Translations under genes and position numbers: made by a program
IMG/VR virus record: IMGVR_UViG_3300020583_000407
Coordinates: 1 to 20,207 of that record
Direction: 5' to 3' (one strand)
Length of the DNA stretch: 20,207 bases
Source: a virus
Shown here: positions 1 through 7,668 of the stretch, piece after piece
How the letters are laid out: every line of letters begins with the position of its first letter
How positions within the stretch are numbered: the stretch's first letter is position 1
The notes under the pieces: generated by a model
What the model was told of the DNA's origin: nothing
The model's database searches: none
The model's input: only the letters and a program-made list of their open reading frames with translations

Positions 1-71
1 TTGAGATTACCGCGTCCGGAGCAGGCATCAGTGCTGCTCAGTCGTTAGAAGATGAGGCCGATGATGAGTAA
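1..71 (+). CDS. 3' end of an upstream gene, acidic C-terminal tail (partial)
   Basis: The frame starting at base 3 is open from the window edge to TAA at 69-71 and encodes a short tail ending in SLEDEADDE. Its stop overlaps the start of the next gene by 8 bases, the same dense packing seen throughout the window, which is why this frame is preferred over the two that close earlier. An acidic tail is common on phage SSB, helicase or recombinase proteins, but too little is present to name it. Confidence 0.4.
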   Translation, partial: EITASGAGISAAQSLEDEADDE

Positions 72-1098
72 GCCTGTTGCAGTACTAATCTCAGATGTAC
101 ATTATAATGTACACACCCTGAAGCTAGCAGATGCAGCGATGCGACAAGCTATTGCTAGGGCCAATGAGCTGAGCATCCCATTGATTGTAGCGGGTGATTT
201 ACATGACACTAAAGCCAACCTCCGGGGTGAGTGCGTCAATGCAATGTTAGAGACTTTTAGTCTTTGCAACAACATGCCTTTTGTTATGCGCGGTAATCAC
301 GACTCCCTAAACGAGAAATCGGAGGAACACTCTTTAAATTTTTTAAAGCACCAAGCCTATTTAGTCGACCGATATACATATGATTCCGATACAAATCTTC
401 ACCTGTTTGCATATTTTAATAACACAGAAGAACTACTTCGGTATAGATCTAACTTACCAGATGGCGAGACCTGTATTATGCATCAAGGCCTTCAGTCTTC
501 TAACTCAGGCGACTACTTTCAAGATCACTCAGCACTAGCGCCTAAAGATGTCGCAGGCCTTCGCATCATAAGCGGGCATTACCACACTCGTCAAACAATC
601 GCTCTTCCAAATGGCGGCCAATGGGACTTTGTAGGCAACCCCTACACACTGACCTGGGGCGAAGCAAAAGACCCAGTAAAAGGCTACCAGATACTCTACG
701 ACGATGGTAGCCTCGAATTCGTAGCTACTGGATTGCGCCGACATGCCATCGAAGAAATACCTTTCGACAATCTCAAAAACTATAAACTAAATAGTTTTCC
801 CACGGATCTCCTGTGGGTGAAAATCAGCGGCACCCAGGAGCAGCTAAGCACTCTATCCAGACAAAAGGTAGCAGATGCTCTAAGCCTGCCGCCTACAGGC
901 TGGAAACTTGACTTTCTGCCGGCAGATACAACACCTACCCAAATTGGTATTATAACGCCTGTTGTAACCCAAAACGTATTACTTGACAATATCATTGATT
1001 CCATGCAAAATACCTCTACAAAGCAAAAAATTCGAGTAAAGGAACTATGGAAATCCAAACTGTACAACTCCACAATTTCGGCAGTTACCAAGAGCTGA
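64..1098 (+). CDS. SbcD/Mre11/T4 gp47-like recombination nuclease subunit
   Basis: A 344-residue metallophosphoesterase of the Mre11/SbcD/gp47 type. All five metal-binding blocks are visible: SDVHYN (D11, H13), GDLHD (D45), GNHD (N78, H79), MHQG (H140) and SGHYH (H172, H174). In the family this subunit forms a complex with an SMC-like ATPase and resects DNA ends during phage recombination and replication. The partner ATPase follows directly and overlaps by 52 bases, supporting the assignment. Start: ATG at 64 is chosen over 52 and 61 because GAGG at 54-57 lies 6 bases upstream of it. The C-terminal third (after about residue 225) has no motif I can name and probably contacts the ATPase. Confidence in the nuclease family is high; the exact cleavage activity is inferred. 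Confidence 0.92.
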   Translation: MSKPVAVLISDVHYNVHTLKLADAAMRQAIARANELSIPLIVAGDLHDTKANLRGECVNAMLETFSLCNNMPFVMRGNHDSLNEKSEEHSLNFLKHQAYLVDRYTYDSDTNLHLFAYFNNTEELLRYRSNLPDGETCIMHQGLQSSNSGDYFQDHSALAPKDVAGLRIISGHYHTRQTIALPNGGQWDFVGNPYTLTWGEAKDPVKGYQILYDDGSLEFVATGLRRHAIEEIPFDNLKNYKLNSFPTDLLWVKISGTQEQLSTLSRQKVADALSLPPTGWKLDFLPADTTPTQIGIITPVVTQNVLLDNIIDSMQNTSTKQKIRVKELWKSKLYNSTISAVTKS

Positions 1099-2618
1099 AG
1101 TTTGCTTTCGCTAAAAAAGGCTTGGCTCTAATTCACGGACCTACTGGCTCTGGTAAGAGCACCTTCTGTGATGCCGTCCCTTGGATTCTCTTCGGTAAGA
1201 CCGCCAAAAACGGTTCTGTCGACGAAATAGTCAGTTGGAATGCCGAAGGGCCGACAACAGGAACAGCGACTGTTAAATGCAAGCACAAGACTCTCTGTAT
1301 TACGCGCGTAAGAACACCCAAAGGAAATGACTTATACTACTCTGTATTACCTCATCCAGAGGCAGTACGAGGCAAAGACTTGGCAGACACACAGCGGCTT
1401 ATTAATCAGCACCTCGGTATAGATTCCGAACTATACTTGTCTGCTGCCTATTTTCATGAATTCTCGCAAACAGCGTCTTTCTTCACGACGAATGCCAAAA
1501 ACCGTAGATTGCTTTGTGAGCAACTTGTAGATTTGTCTCTACCTAAGAGATTACGTATACTTATAGATGAAGACAAAAAAGTAATTACTCAAGAATTGAA
1601 TGTGATTTGTAACGAACTTGACATTAATTCAAAATTATGTCAACAATTACGCAGACAACAAAAGAGTATCAACGAGCAGTGGCATCAATGGGAAGAAGAC
1701 AAAAAAGAGAAGATTGCAGACTTGGAGTATGCAAGAGACCACTTTGAAGAGCAGCAAACAGAAGTCTATAACAAACTAGCGGTGTCTGAGGCTAATTATG
1801 CAGTCAACATAGCAAAAAAGATTGAAAAACTAGAGTATCGATTAAAGCACTCAACCGTCTGTTCTGAGTGCAATTCTAAAGTACCGCTCACTGAGCTGCA
1901 AGTGAAAGGCATCCAAGATGAGATAGTAGCTTACCGACAATCACCAAACTTGTATACAGAGCAAATCAAGCGCGAGCGACAACGACAGAGTACTGACAAC
2001 CAGCAACTACATGCTCTTATTAAAGAAAAGAACCCACACACACTAAACAACACTGCAGAGATAGCCAAATTGACAAAGATAATGGACTTAAACGAGATCG
2101 CTAAAGATGAAAACCAGCTCCGACTTGCCGATTTAGAGTTGTTGTCTGATGCAATAGATTGTTTGAGAGCCGTCTCAGTCAAAAACACAATAAATGAACT
2201 ACAAAACCGCATAAACGGACTCTTGTCTAAGTATTTCGATGCAGAAATCCAAGTGACTTTCGAAGTCGAAGCGGCGGACAAAGTAGATGTAGTCATTCAA
2301 AAAGACGGCAACCATTGCTCTTACGCACAACTCAGTAAAGGCCAACGAAAGCTCCTAAACTTATGTTTCGGACTATCGGTCATGAAGACAGTGTCTGAAC
2401 ATCACGGATTAAGCCTCTCATCTGTATTTATCGATGAGGCCCTTGACGGTTTTAGCGAACAGCTGAAGATAAAATCCTACCGATTGTTGCAGTCTTTGGA
2501 AACAGACTACGATAATATTTTTGTCGTAGAACATTCTCAAGAGCTAAAGGCTTTATTTACGACCCAATATAGAGTAGAATTAGCAGACAAAGGCAGTGCG
2601 TTATATGAAGAAGCGTAA
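1047..2618 (+). CDS. SbcC/Rad50/T4 gp46-like SMC-type ATPase
   Basis: A 523-residue ATPase partner of the preceding nuclease. Seen in order: Walker A GPTGSGKST (residues 31-39), a coiled-coil-rich arm (about 165-265), a zinc-hook type CSEC motif (C272, C275), a return arm (about 280-395), the ABC signature LSKGQ (429-433), Walker B VFIDE with D-loop (460-467), and a switch histidine in VVEHS. Head domains come together when the two arms fold back and dimerise through the zinc hook, as known for Rad50/SbcC. The short arms match phage gp46 proteins rather than cellular SbcC, which is about twice as long. The gene starts inside the 3' end of the nuclease gene, so the two are translationally coupled, and it overlaps the next gene by 14 bases. 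Confidence 0.92.
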   Translation: MEIQTVQLHNFGSYQELKFAFAKKGLALIHGPTGSGKSTFCDAVPWILFGKTAKNGSVDEIVSWNAEGPTTGTATVKCKHKTLCITRVRTPKGNDLYYSVLPHPEAVRGKDLADTQRLINQHLGIDSELYLSAAYFHEFSQTASFFTTNAKNRRLLCEQLVDLSLPKRLRILIDEDKKVITQELNVICNELDINSKLCQQLRRQQKSINEQWHQWEEDKKEKIADLEYARDHFEEQQTEVYNKLAVSEANYAVNIAKKIEKLEYRLKHSTVCSECNSKVPLTELQVKGIQDEIVAYRQSPNLYTEQIKRERQRQSTDNQQLHALIKEKNPHTLNNTAEIAKLTKIMDLNEIAKDENQLRLADLELLSDAIDCLRAVSVKNTINELQNRINGLLSKYFDAEIQVTFEVEAADKVDVVIQKDGNHCSYAQLSKGQRKLLNLCFGLSVMKTVSEHHGLSLSSVFIDEALDGFSEQLKIKSYRLLQSLETDYDNIFVVEHSQELKALFTTQYRVELADKGSALYEEA

Positions 2619-2904
2619 ATCAAAGCCTTCTGGCTTGCGCAAATACTGGCCTCATTTGACAGGCAAGCAAGCTGAAGCAGAGAGACAAAAGCTATCCGAT
2701 GCACAGAACGCTTGCTGTGCTTTATGCCAGAGACCAGAATCCACGTTTGTTAATCGTCTTGCAGTGGACCATAACCATAGGACCGGGAAAGTAAGAGGCC
2801 TTCTTTGTTATCGGTGTAATAAGTTTCAAGTCGGCAGACATAGTCTAGTCAGTGCCCGGGCAGTCTATGAATATCTCCTGAAGTATGATCCAAAAGGAGG
2901 GTGA
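2605..2904 (+). CDS. Free-standing endonuclease VII-type HNH nuclease
   Basis: A 99-residue protein of the recombination endonuclease VII family (T4 gp49-like). The core shows CALC, then VDHNH with the metal/catalytic Asp-His-x-His, then LLCYRCN with the second Cys pair and the conserved Asn. The paired CxxC motifs should bind one structural zinc. Family members either resolve branched DNA before packaging or act as homing endonucleases. Its place beside the gp46/gp47 pair would suit a Holliday-junction resolvase, but its clear kinship with the intron-borne enzyme at 19641-20039 (shared ES-x-F, RL-x-VDH, LLC-x-RCN spacing) leaves homing origin possible. Start: ATG at 2605 preferred over an in-frame GTG at 2596; AAAGG lies upstream at about 2589. 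The N-terminus is strongly basic. Confidence 0.85.
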   Translation: MKKRKSKPSGLRKYWPHLTGKQAEAERQKLSDAQNACCALCQRPESTFVNRLAVDHNHRTGKVRGLLCYRCNKFQVGRHSLVSARAVYEYLLKYDPKGG

Positions 2905-3033
2905 GTGGGGAAAACAAAGAAACAACCCAAGTATCGAGAAGAGAAAGAAGTAAAAGAGTATTTAAAAAGCCTTAAAGAGGCTGCGCCCATTACTTATAAG
3001 CTATTAAAAAAGGCCCTTAAGGAGAAGAAATGA
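2905..3033 (+). CDS. 42-residue basic protein, GTG start
   Basis: A short open frame with a GTG start at 2905, preceded by a perfect AGGAGG at 2895-2900 with 4-base spacing. It fills the space between the HNH gene (stop 2902-2904) and the next gene (ATG 3030, ATGA overlap with this stop), so position, ribosome site and overlap all support translation. The product is rich in Lys and Glu and looks like one or two amphipathic helices (Lys-Glu heptads such as EVKEYLKSLKEA and KLLKKALKEKK). No family recognised. It may be a nucleic-acid or protein-binding accessory factor; that is inference from charge only. Confidence 0.65.
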   Translation: MGKTKKQPKYREEKEVKEYLKSLKEAAPITYKLLKKALKEKK

Positions 3034-3731
3034 ATAAATCTAAGAGTATACTCGTATTAAGCGATATGCACCATCCATATGCGCATCCAGATATTATACC
3101 GTTTCTCAAAGCAGTAAAGGCTAAATACAAGCCCGATACAATTATTTGCATAGGCGATGAAGTTGATTTTCATGACGCGAGTTTTCACGATTCTGATCCC
3201 GATCTCGACAGCGCAGGCGCTGAGCTTCAAAAAGCAATTAAAAGCCTGACTCCTATTTACAAACTATTCCCTAAAGTCACTGTGATCGAGTCTAACCATG
3301 GTTCTATGGTGTTAAGAAAAGCCTTAGTCGGAAAAATACCTCGAAAGGCTATCAAAAGCTATAATGACATATTAGATGCGCCCAAAGGCTGGAAGTGGGT
3401 GTTTGATACTATCGTACAAACGCCATTAGGACCTGTATATTTTTGTCATGGCAAAACAAGCACCCCAGGTAAACTAGCTTCTCAATACGGTATGTCAGCT
3501 TGCCAAGGCCATTTTCACGAAAAAGCCCAAATAAATTACATATCTACGCCAGAAAAACTTATGTTTGATGCTCATACAGGGTGTCTTGCAAACGATAACA
3601 GTCTTGCATTAGGATACAACAAAATCAATCCGAAACGTCCTATTGTATCATTATTGGTTATTCTTCATGGGATACCACATATAATCCCTATGGTACTTTC
3701 TAAAAATAGTCGTTGGATAGGTCGCCTTTAG
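3030..3731 (+). CDS. Calcineurin-like metallophosphoesterase
   Basis: A 233-residue single-domain metallophosphoesterase, distinct from the gp47-like protein upstream. Metal blocks: SDMHHP (D12, H14), GDEVD (D43), SNHG (N89, H90), CHGK (H140) and GHFH (H161, H163). Block III is SNHG rather than the usual GNHD/E, but both catalytic residues (Asn, His) remain. Stand-alone phage phosphoesterases of this kind act on nucleotides, RNA 2',3'-cyclic phosphates or DNA ends; the substrate cannot be read from the sequence. The ATG overlaps the stop of the 42-residue gene in an ATGA junction and AAGGAG lies at 3020-3025, 4 bases before it. Confidence 0.88.
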   Translation: MNKSKSILVLSDMHHPYAHPDIIPFLKAVKAKYKPDTIICIGDEVDFHDASFHDSDPDLDSAGAELQKAIKSLTPIYKLFPKVTVIESNHGSMVLRKALVGKIPRKAIKSYNDILDAPKGWKWVFDTIVQTPLGPVYFCHGKTSTPGKLASQYGMSACQGHFHEKAQINYISTPEKLMFDAHTGCLANDNSLALGYNKINPKRPIVSLLVILHGIPHIIPMVLSKNSRWIGRL

Positions 3732-3763
3732 ACTCTTTGTCTAAATTGTGCTATATTTTAGAA

Positions 3764-4180
3764 ATGAGCATATCAGCACTATTCCTAGCTGCGTCTATTC
3801 AGTTCAGTCTCCCTCAAGGACTTCTCGATTCTATTTGTTGGGTAGAGACAAAACACGATGTGTCTGCCATTCACTACCAAGATGGCAGTTCAAATTCTAT
3901 AGGTATCTGCCAAATTAAATGGAATACAGCTAAAGACTTAGGCTTTAAAGGTACAGAACAGCAACTTTTGAATCCGAAGACAAACATTTTTTATGCGGCT
4001 AAATACCTTCAATACCAATTTCTTAGATACAACGGCGACATCGAAAAAACTATCGTGGCTTACAATCAAGGCTCTGTAAAGTTATTGACACAAACCGCTT
4101 ATTCGCGTAGAGTAATACAACACTGGAGGGAAGAAACACATGAACGATACATCATCGTCGACAGGCGCCACCAAGAATGA
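3764..4180 (+). CDS. Small lytic transglycosylase (SLT/lysozyme fold)
   Basis: A 138-residue peptidoglycan lytic transglycosylase. The catalytic Glu is in WVETKHD (usual form AxxESxF), followed by SIGICQIK (equivalent of GxxGLMQI) and by AYNQGS (equivalent of AYNAG), in the order expected of the SLT fold. The first 20 or so residues after ATG 3764 are hydrophobic (MSISALFLAASIQF) and could be a signal or signal-anchor segment, so export without a holin is possible. That start is chosen because upstream in-frame starts are only TTG codons; no good Shine-Dalgarno is seen for it, so the start is uncertain. It overlaps the next gene by 41 bases. Placement in the DNA metabolism arm rather than with lysis or tail genes is unusual. 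Confidence 0.8.
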   Translation: MSISALFLAASIQFSLPQGLLDSICWVETKHDVSAIHYQDGSSNSIGICQIKWNTAKDLGFKGTEQQLLNPKTNIFYAAKYLQYQFLRYNGDIEKTIVAYNQGSVKLLTQTAYSRRVIQHWREETHERYIIVDRRHQE

Positions 4181-4625
4181 CCAAGAAAAAGTAGACTTGA
4201 GTCTAATACCTCAAGTATTTCTTACAGCAGTAGCCAAGGCTTTCATGGTCGGCGAAAAGAAGTACGGTAGATATAATTACACTAAAGGGCACACATCTAG
4301 TCAATTGATTGCTGCAGCTTTGCGACACTTGACCGCCTATAATGATGGTGAAGAACTTGATCCTAAAGACGGACAGCCGCATCTAGGTTCCGTAGGTGCA
4401 TGCATAGCTATGCTTCTCAGGCAACAAGAACTAGGTACGTTGACAGACAATCGGTTTAGTAAGACAAAAGAAATCAATAATATATCAGGTATTCCTAATA
4501 TCTCACCTCAATCTATTATGCTCTCACCTCAATCTATTATGCAATGTAATTGTGCTAAAGGTACCCGAAATGGAATAACTGTCAACGGTAAATACATATG
4601 TAGAGATTGTGGCGGCAGTATATGA
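4140..4625 (+). CDS. DUF5664-type dATP/dGTP diphosphohydrolase-like protein with Cys-rich tail
   Basis: A 161-residue protein. Residues 15-100 match the phage family annotated as dATP/dGTP diphosphohydrolase N-terminal domain (DUF5664): a KVDLSLIP start, the helix GEKKYGRYNYTKG, AALRHLTAYNDGEELDPKDGQPHL in two adjacent segments, and SVGACIAMLL. The His and acidic residues in RHL and GEELDPKDGQPHL are the likely metal and nucleotide ligands. Role inferred: adjusting the dNTP pool, perhaps for altered bases. The tail (135-161) carries C136, C138, C154 and C157 and could be a small zinc ribbon. Between the two parts lies a doubled SPQSIM(L/Q) linker made by a 21-base tandem duplication. The stop overlaps the next ATG in an ATGA junction. 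Confidence 0.75.
   Translation: MNDTSSSTGATKNDQEKVDLSLIPQVFLTAVAKAFMVGEKKYGRYNYTKGHTSSQLIAAALRHLTAYNDGEELDPKDGQPHLGSVGACIAMLLRQQELGTLTDNRFSKTKEINNISGIPNISPQSIMLSPQSIMQCNCAKGTRNGITVNGKYICRDCGGSI
4501..4542 (+). repeat. Perfect 21-base tandem duplication
   Basis: The unit TCTCACCTCAATCTATTATGC occurs twice back to back (4501-4521 and 4522-4542) without mismatch. It adds exactly seven residues to the linker between the enzymatic domain and the Cys-rich tail and keeps frame. Perfect identity points to a recent slippage event. Confidence 0.95.
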
Positions 4626-5005
4626 AAGTCATCAAAAACGAAAAAACTGTTTTCTTTGATATAGATAATACTCTTGTCTTTTCTTCTCTTGATCCTCTTA
4701 TAGCTAACTTAAACCCAGTCACCTGCGTAGAAGTGTTTGACCCAATAAACGAGAGATTTATGAATATGGTTGTCCACGAACCCATGGTAAGACTCTTACG
4801 CGAAGAGCACCATCGTGGTTCTTATGTAGTCGTCTGGAGCAGAGGTGGGTATGCATGGGCTGGCTCTGTAATAAGTGCGTTAGGTCTAGAAAAATGCGTC
4901 CATGAGATTATGACAAAGCCGATGGTATACTTTGATGACAGACCTATCGAAGAGTGGCTTCCTTATAGAGTCTACTTGCCGCCAGATATGCCTTATAAAA
5001 AATAG
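4622..5005 (+). CDS. HAD-superfamily phosphatase-like protein
   Basis: A 127-residue protein with HAD motif I FFDIDNT (nucleophile D13, D15) near the N-terminus, motif II as VVVWSRGG (Ser), and a late FDDRP motif supplying the acidic pair of motif IV. Similar small HAD proteins in phages are annotated as 3'-phosphatase or nucleotidase; the substrate is unknown. Start: ATG 4622 overlapping the previous stop is preferred to the upstream TTG 4607. Its neighbours are DUF5664 and SSB genes, which favours a role in nucleotide or end processing (inference). Confidence 0.82.
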   Translation: MKVIKNEKTVFFDIDNTLVFSSLDPLIANLNPVTCVEVFDPINERFMNMVVHEPMVRLLREEHHRGSYVVVWSRGGYAWAGSVISALGLEKCVHEIMTKPMVYFDDRPIEEWLPYRVYLPPDMPYKK

Positions 5006-5012
5006 GAGTTTT

Positions 5013-5213
5013 ATGGAAAAGCAAAACAAGGAACTCTGGAACTACGTCAATGCGGCTGCTGATTTGGCGGAGCTACTTAAAAAAGCTATTAAGAAAGACA
5101 AAAAAATTACAAATGAAATCGTTGTGGCATTAAATGCTTTCATTATCGCAGCCAATGAGGTAGAATACGTAACATCGGCTTTATATAAAATAAACGTCAA
5201 AACAACACAGTAA
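5013..5213 (+). CDS. 66-residue hypothetical helical protein
   Basis: Start ATG 5013 follows AGGAG at 5004-5008 at 4-base spacing; an in-frame ATG at 4932 lies inside the HAD gene and is unlikely. The product is predicted mostly helical (LWNYVNAAADLAELLKKAIKKD, in part) with no motif I recognise. It sits 13 bases ahead of the SSB-like gene, in the same transcription unit. Confidence 0.7.
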   Translation: MEKQNKELWNYVNAAADLAELLKKAIKKDKKITNEIVVALNAFIIAANEVEYVTSALYKINVKTTQ

Positions 5214-5226
5214 CAAAGGAGACAAC

Positions 5227-5733
5227 ATGGCTTTTAAAGAAGTAAGTACGCTTGATGCAGACGTCACAGTCGCGCTAGGCAAACGAGACAAAAAGACAGG
5301 AAAGGCATATCCTACTTCAGCAGAAGGATACTACCTAGGCTCTCGTCCAGTCACAAACAAGAAAGGACAAAGCAACCTACATTTCTTGCAGACAAGCAAA
5401 GGAAACCTCGGTATCTGGGGTACGACTGACTTAGATCGCAAACTCAGTCAGACAGACCCAGGTGTGATGGTGCGCATCACTTCGACTGGTACTAAACCGA
5501 CACCCAATGGTGACATGTATACTTATAAGGTAGAGGCCGACAAAGACAACACAATCGTAGTGAATATGGCTAGCTCTTCTTCGACAGAAGGCAGCTATGG
5601 TGAGGATGCAGACGATGATCTCGGGTCAGCCTATGAAGACGATGACTATGAGGCGCCTGTTGCAGCGTCGACAGCACGAAGCAACAAAAGATCGGTAGAA
5701 GAACTACTAGCAGGCAAAAAAGCTAAGAACTAA
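5227..5733 (+). CDS. Candidate single-stranded DNA-binding protein
   Basis: A 168-residue protein. The first 115 residues alternate short beta strands and turns, with lysine- and glycine-rich loops (GKRDKKTGKAY, NKKGQSN) and aromatic residues (YYLGSR, LHFLQ, IWGTT), as expected for an OB-fold. The remainder is an acidic, Ser-rich linker (GEDADDDLGS, YEDDDYEA), then a basic tail. Phage SSBs typically have an acidic C-terminal region that recruits replication partners; here the very end is basic (LAGKKAKN), unlike E. coli SSB or T7 gp2.5. Position just before primase-helicase and polymerase supports the role. Start ATG has AAAGGAG 6 bases upstream. No sequence family could be proven by eye. Confidence 0.65.
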   Translation: MAFKEVSTLDADVTVALGKRDKKTGKAYPTSAEGYYLGSRPVTNKKGQSNLHFLQTSKGNLGIWGTTDLDRKLSQTDPGVMVRITSTGTKPTPNGDMYTYKVEADKDNTIVVNMASSSSTEGSYGEDADDDLGSAYEDDDYEAPVAASTARSNKRSVEELLAGKKAKN

Positions 5734-5738
5734 ACCAC

Positions 5739-5778
5739 AAACCTAATCTAGGGCAATAATTACCTAGATTAGGTTTTT
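5739..5778 (+). terminator. Strong intrinsic terminator
   Basis: A perfect 14-base-pair inverted repeat (AAACCTAATCTAGG at 5739-5752 and CCTAGATTAGGTTT at 5763-5776) with a 10-base loop is followed by a T run (5774-5778). It lies 6 bases after the SSB-like stop. It separates the first gene block from the primase-helicase and polymerase block on the + strand. The opposite strand lacks a comparable U tract, so it is one-directional. No promoter was recognised in the 15 bases between it and the next gene, so read-through or an antiterminator must feed the replication genes. Confidence 0.9.
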
Positions 5779-5793
5779 CTATGAAAGGAGCCT

Positions 5794-7668
5794 ATGACTT
5801 TATTGCGCATAATAGCTCCTGACTGGTTAATGAAGAAAGAGCCTGGCACGCCTCGCGTATTAGAAGGCCTTTTCTCAGAAGAACAAATAGCCGAACACAA
5901 CCGACGAGGCTACAATGTTTACTACTTACCAAATCACCCTAAATCTTACAAAAAAGGCAGTACAGTCGATGGCTCAATGATAGACATGTTTAATTATGTG
6001 TTTGTAGACTGCGACACTAAAGAGGGAATCCACACAAAAGACTCATTTCTAGAAACCCTCGCATACAAAAATATCCCTCCTACTAAGATAATAGATTCTG
6101 GGAATGGCATTCATGCCTACTGGCAGGTGTCAGACTTAGATGCCCTAAGCTACCTTCGTTTCCAGCGCCGCCTCGTGCGCCTATTCAATACAGACGAAGC
6201 CGTGGGTCAGCTTTTCCAATTGATGCGCTTACCTGGTACAGTCAATACCAAAGTACAAGACGCACAAAAACCATGTGAAATACTAGCTGAATCCGATACT
6301 CAATATACAGCAGAAGAGTTAGATAAGTTACTCCCGCCTATCACACGAGAAGACGAAATCTATTGCAAGCAGCATTATGATAGAACCTATAATATACAAC
6401 AAAATCAAACACTTATAGACGACACTTTGCCGCCTAAATTCGGTGCCTTTATCCAGAACAACCGAGAGGCGAAAGAATTGTATGCAGGAACTTCAGACGA
6501 CCGCAGCAAGAGCGACTACCGCTTAGGACATCTGATGTTTGCCAATAGTTTCTCTAAGACAGAAGCTTTGAGCGTGCTAGTAAATACAGCTAAGGCCTTA
6601 CAGCGCGCTCCTGTCCATAGAGCAAGCTATGCCGAGAACATAGTCAACAAGATATGGACCTTTGAGTTGACAGAAGATAAGAAAACCTTGTCTCTTTCCA
6701 ACAGTGTCCGGGAGATACTCCAAAAGTCAGGGAATACACTCAAGGGCACGCCTTTTCGATGCCACAAACGAATAGATAACACAGAGCATGGATTTCGTCT
6801 AGGGCAAGTTATCGGCCTAGTAGCGGGCTCGGGCGTAGGAAAGACAGCAACAGCTTTGAATATGTTTCGATGGTTTGCTCAGGAAAATCCTGACTATCAT
6901 AGTTTTTTTATCCCCCTTGAACAGCCTGCCAACGAGATAGCAGACCGATGGAAGACCATGTGTGGCGACGACACCAGTATGCATGACAAGGTGCACGTTA
7001 TGAGCAACTATGATGATGACGGCAACTTTAGGCATCTATCTTTCGACGAAATTAAGGACTATATTCAGCAATTTCAAAAAGAGCGAAACATTAAAGTCGG
7101 ATGCGTGGTAATCGACCATATCGGAGCTCTTAAGAAAAAAGGCAGCTCAGGCGAAAATCAGGATATTATGGATATATGTCATGCCATGAAAGCCTTTGCT
7201 GTACAGACTAACACTGTACTTGTAATGCAATCGCAAAGCTCAAGAGAAAAAGCCGGTATTGGTGACCTGGAGTTGAACAAAGACGCGGCTTATGGCACTG
7301 TCTTCTTTGAATCTTACTGCGACTTCTTGATAACTATGTGGCAGCCGCTAAAACGCTGTCACAACGAGCAATCTTGTCCTACAGTCACAGCTTTCAAATT
7401 TTGTAAAATACGCCATAAGAAAGCCAGAAAAGATGTCATCCAAGAAGATGTGCCTTATTGGCTGTATTTCGACAGCGAGACAGAGCTGTTGAGAGATATG
7501 ACCCAAGACGAAATCACTTCTTTCAAGTACTTTAATAGCAAAGCAATCAACAAAAGAAAGGCAGACAGAAAGACTGAGATTATTGCTTATGAATCTGTAC
7601 CATACAAGGAAGGAGTAGCACAGAATGAAGCCTCAGCTGATAGTCCTCGACACAGTACAAGACATTGA
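5794..7668 (+). CDS. Primase-helicase: AEP/RepB-like primase fused to DnaB-like helicase
   Basis: A 624-residue fusion. The N-terminal third looks like an archaeo-eukaryotic type primase: FVDCD (D72, D74; motif I), DSGNGIHAYW (S102, G103, H107; motif II) and RLPGTVNTK (145-153), a combination typical of RepB/prim-pol proteins. A helical linker (about 185-320) leads to a RecA/DnaB fold ATPase: Walker A AGSGVGKT (344-351), Walker B VVIDH (D441), and VMQSQSS (about 478-483), which corresponds to the H4/Q motif. Proposed role: unwinding the fork and laying down primers for the downstream polymerase. SD AAAGGAG (5784-5790) precedes ATG 5794. The last 44 bases overlap the polymerase gene. It is not T7 gp4-like, since no TOPRIM or zinc-binding primase is visible. 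Confidence 0.87.
   Translation: MTLLRIIAPDWLMKKEPGTPRVLEGLFSEEQIAEHNRRGYNVYYLPNHPKSYKKGSTVDGSMIDMFNYVFVDCDTKEGIHTKDSFLETLAYKNIPPTKIIDSGNGIHAYWQVSDLDALSYLRFQRRLVRLFNTDEAVGQLFQLMRLPGTVNTKVQDAQKPCEILAESDTQYTAEELDKLLPPITREDEIYCKQHYDRTYNIQQNQTLIDDTLPPKFGAFIQNNREAKELYAGTSDDRSKSDYRLGHLMFANSFSKTEALSVLVNTAKALQRAPVHRASYAENIVNKIWTFELTEDKKTLSLSNSVREILQKSGNTLKGTPFRCHKRIDNTEHGFRLGQVIGLVAGSGVGKTATALNMFRWFAQENPDYHSFFIPLEQPANEIADRWKTMCGDDTSMHDKVHVMSNYDDDGNFRHLSFDEIKDYIQQFQKERNIKVGCVVIDHIGALKKKGSSGENQDIMDICHAMKAFAVQTNTVLVMQSQSSREKAGIGDLELNKDAAYGTVFFESYCDFLITMWQPLKRCHNEQSCPTVTAFKFCKIRHKKARKDVIQEDVPYWLYFDSETELLRDMTQDEITSFKYFNSKAINKRKADRKTEIIAYESVPYKEGVAQNEASADSPRHSTRH

Noticed and set aside
535-1091. Minus-strand open frames opposite the gp47-like gene and elsewhere
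   Set aside because: They lie antisense to strongly conserved genes, have no motifs or ribosome sites, and no minus-strand operon is present.
2596-2604. Upstream GTG start for the endonuclease VII-type gene
   Set aside because: ATG 2605 has better spacing to AAAGG and avoids further overlap.
3731-3764. TATATT near 3752 as a promoter for the transglycosylase
   Set aside because: No -35 element at a proper distance.
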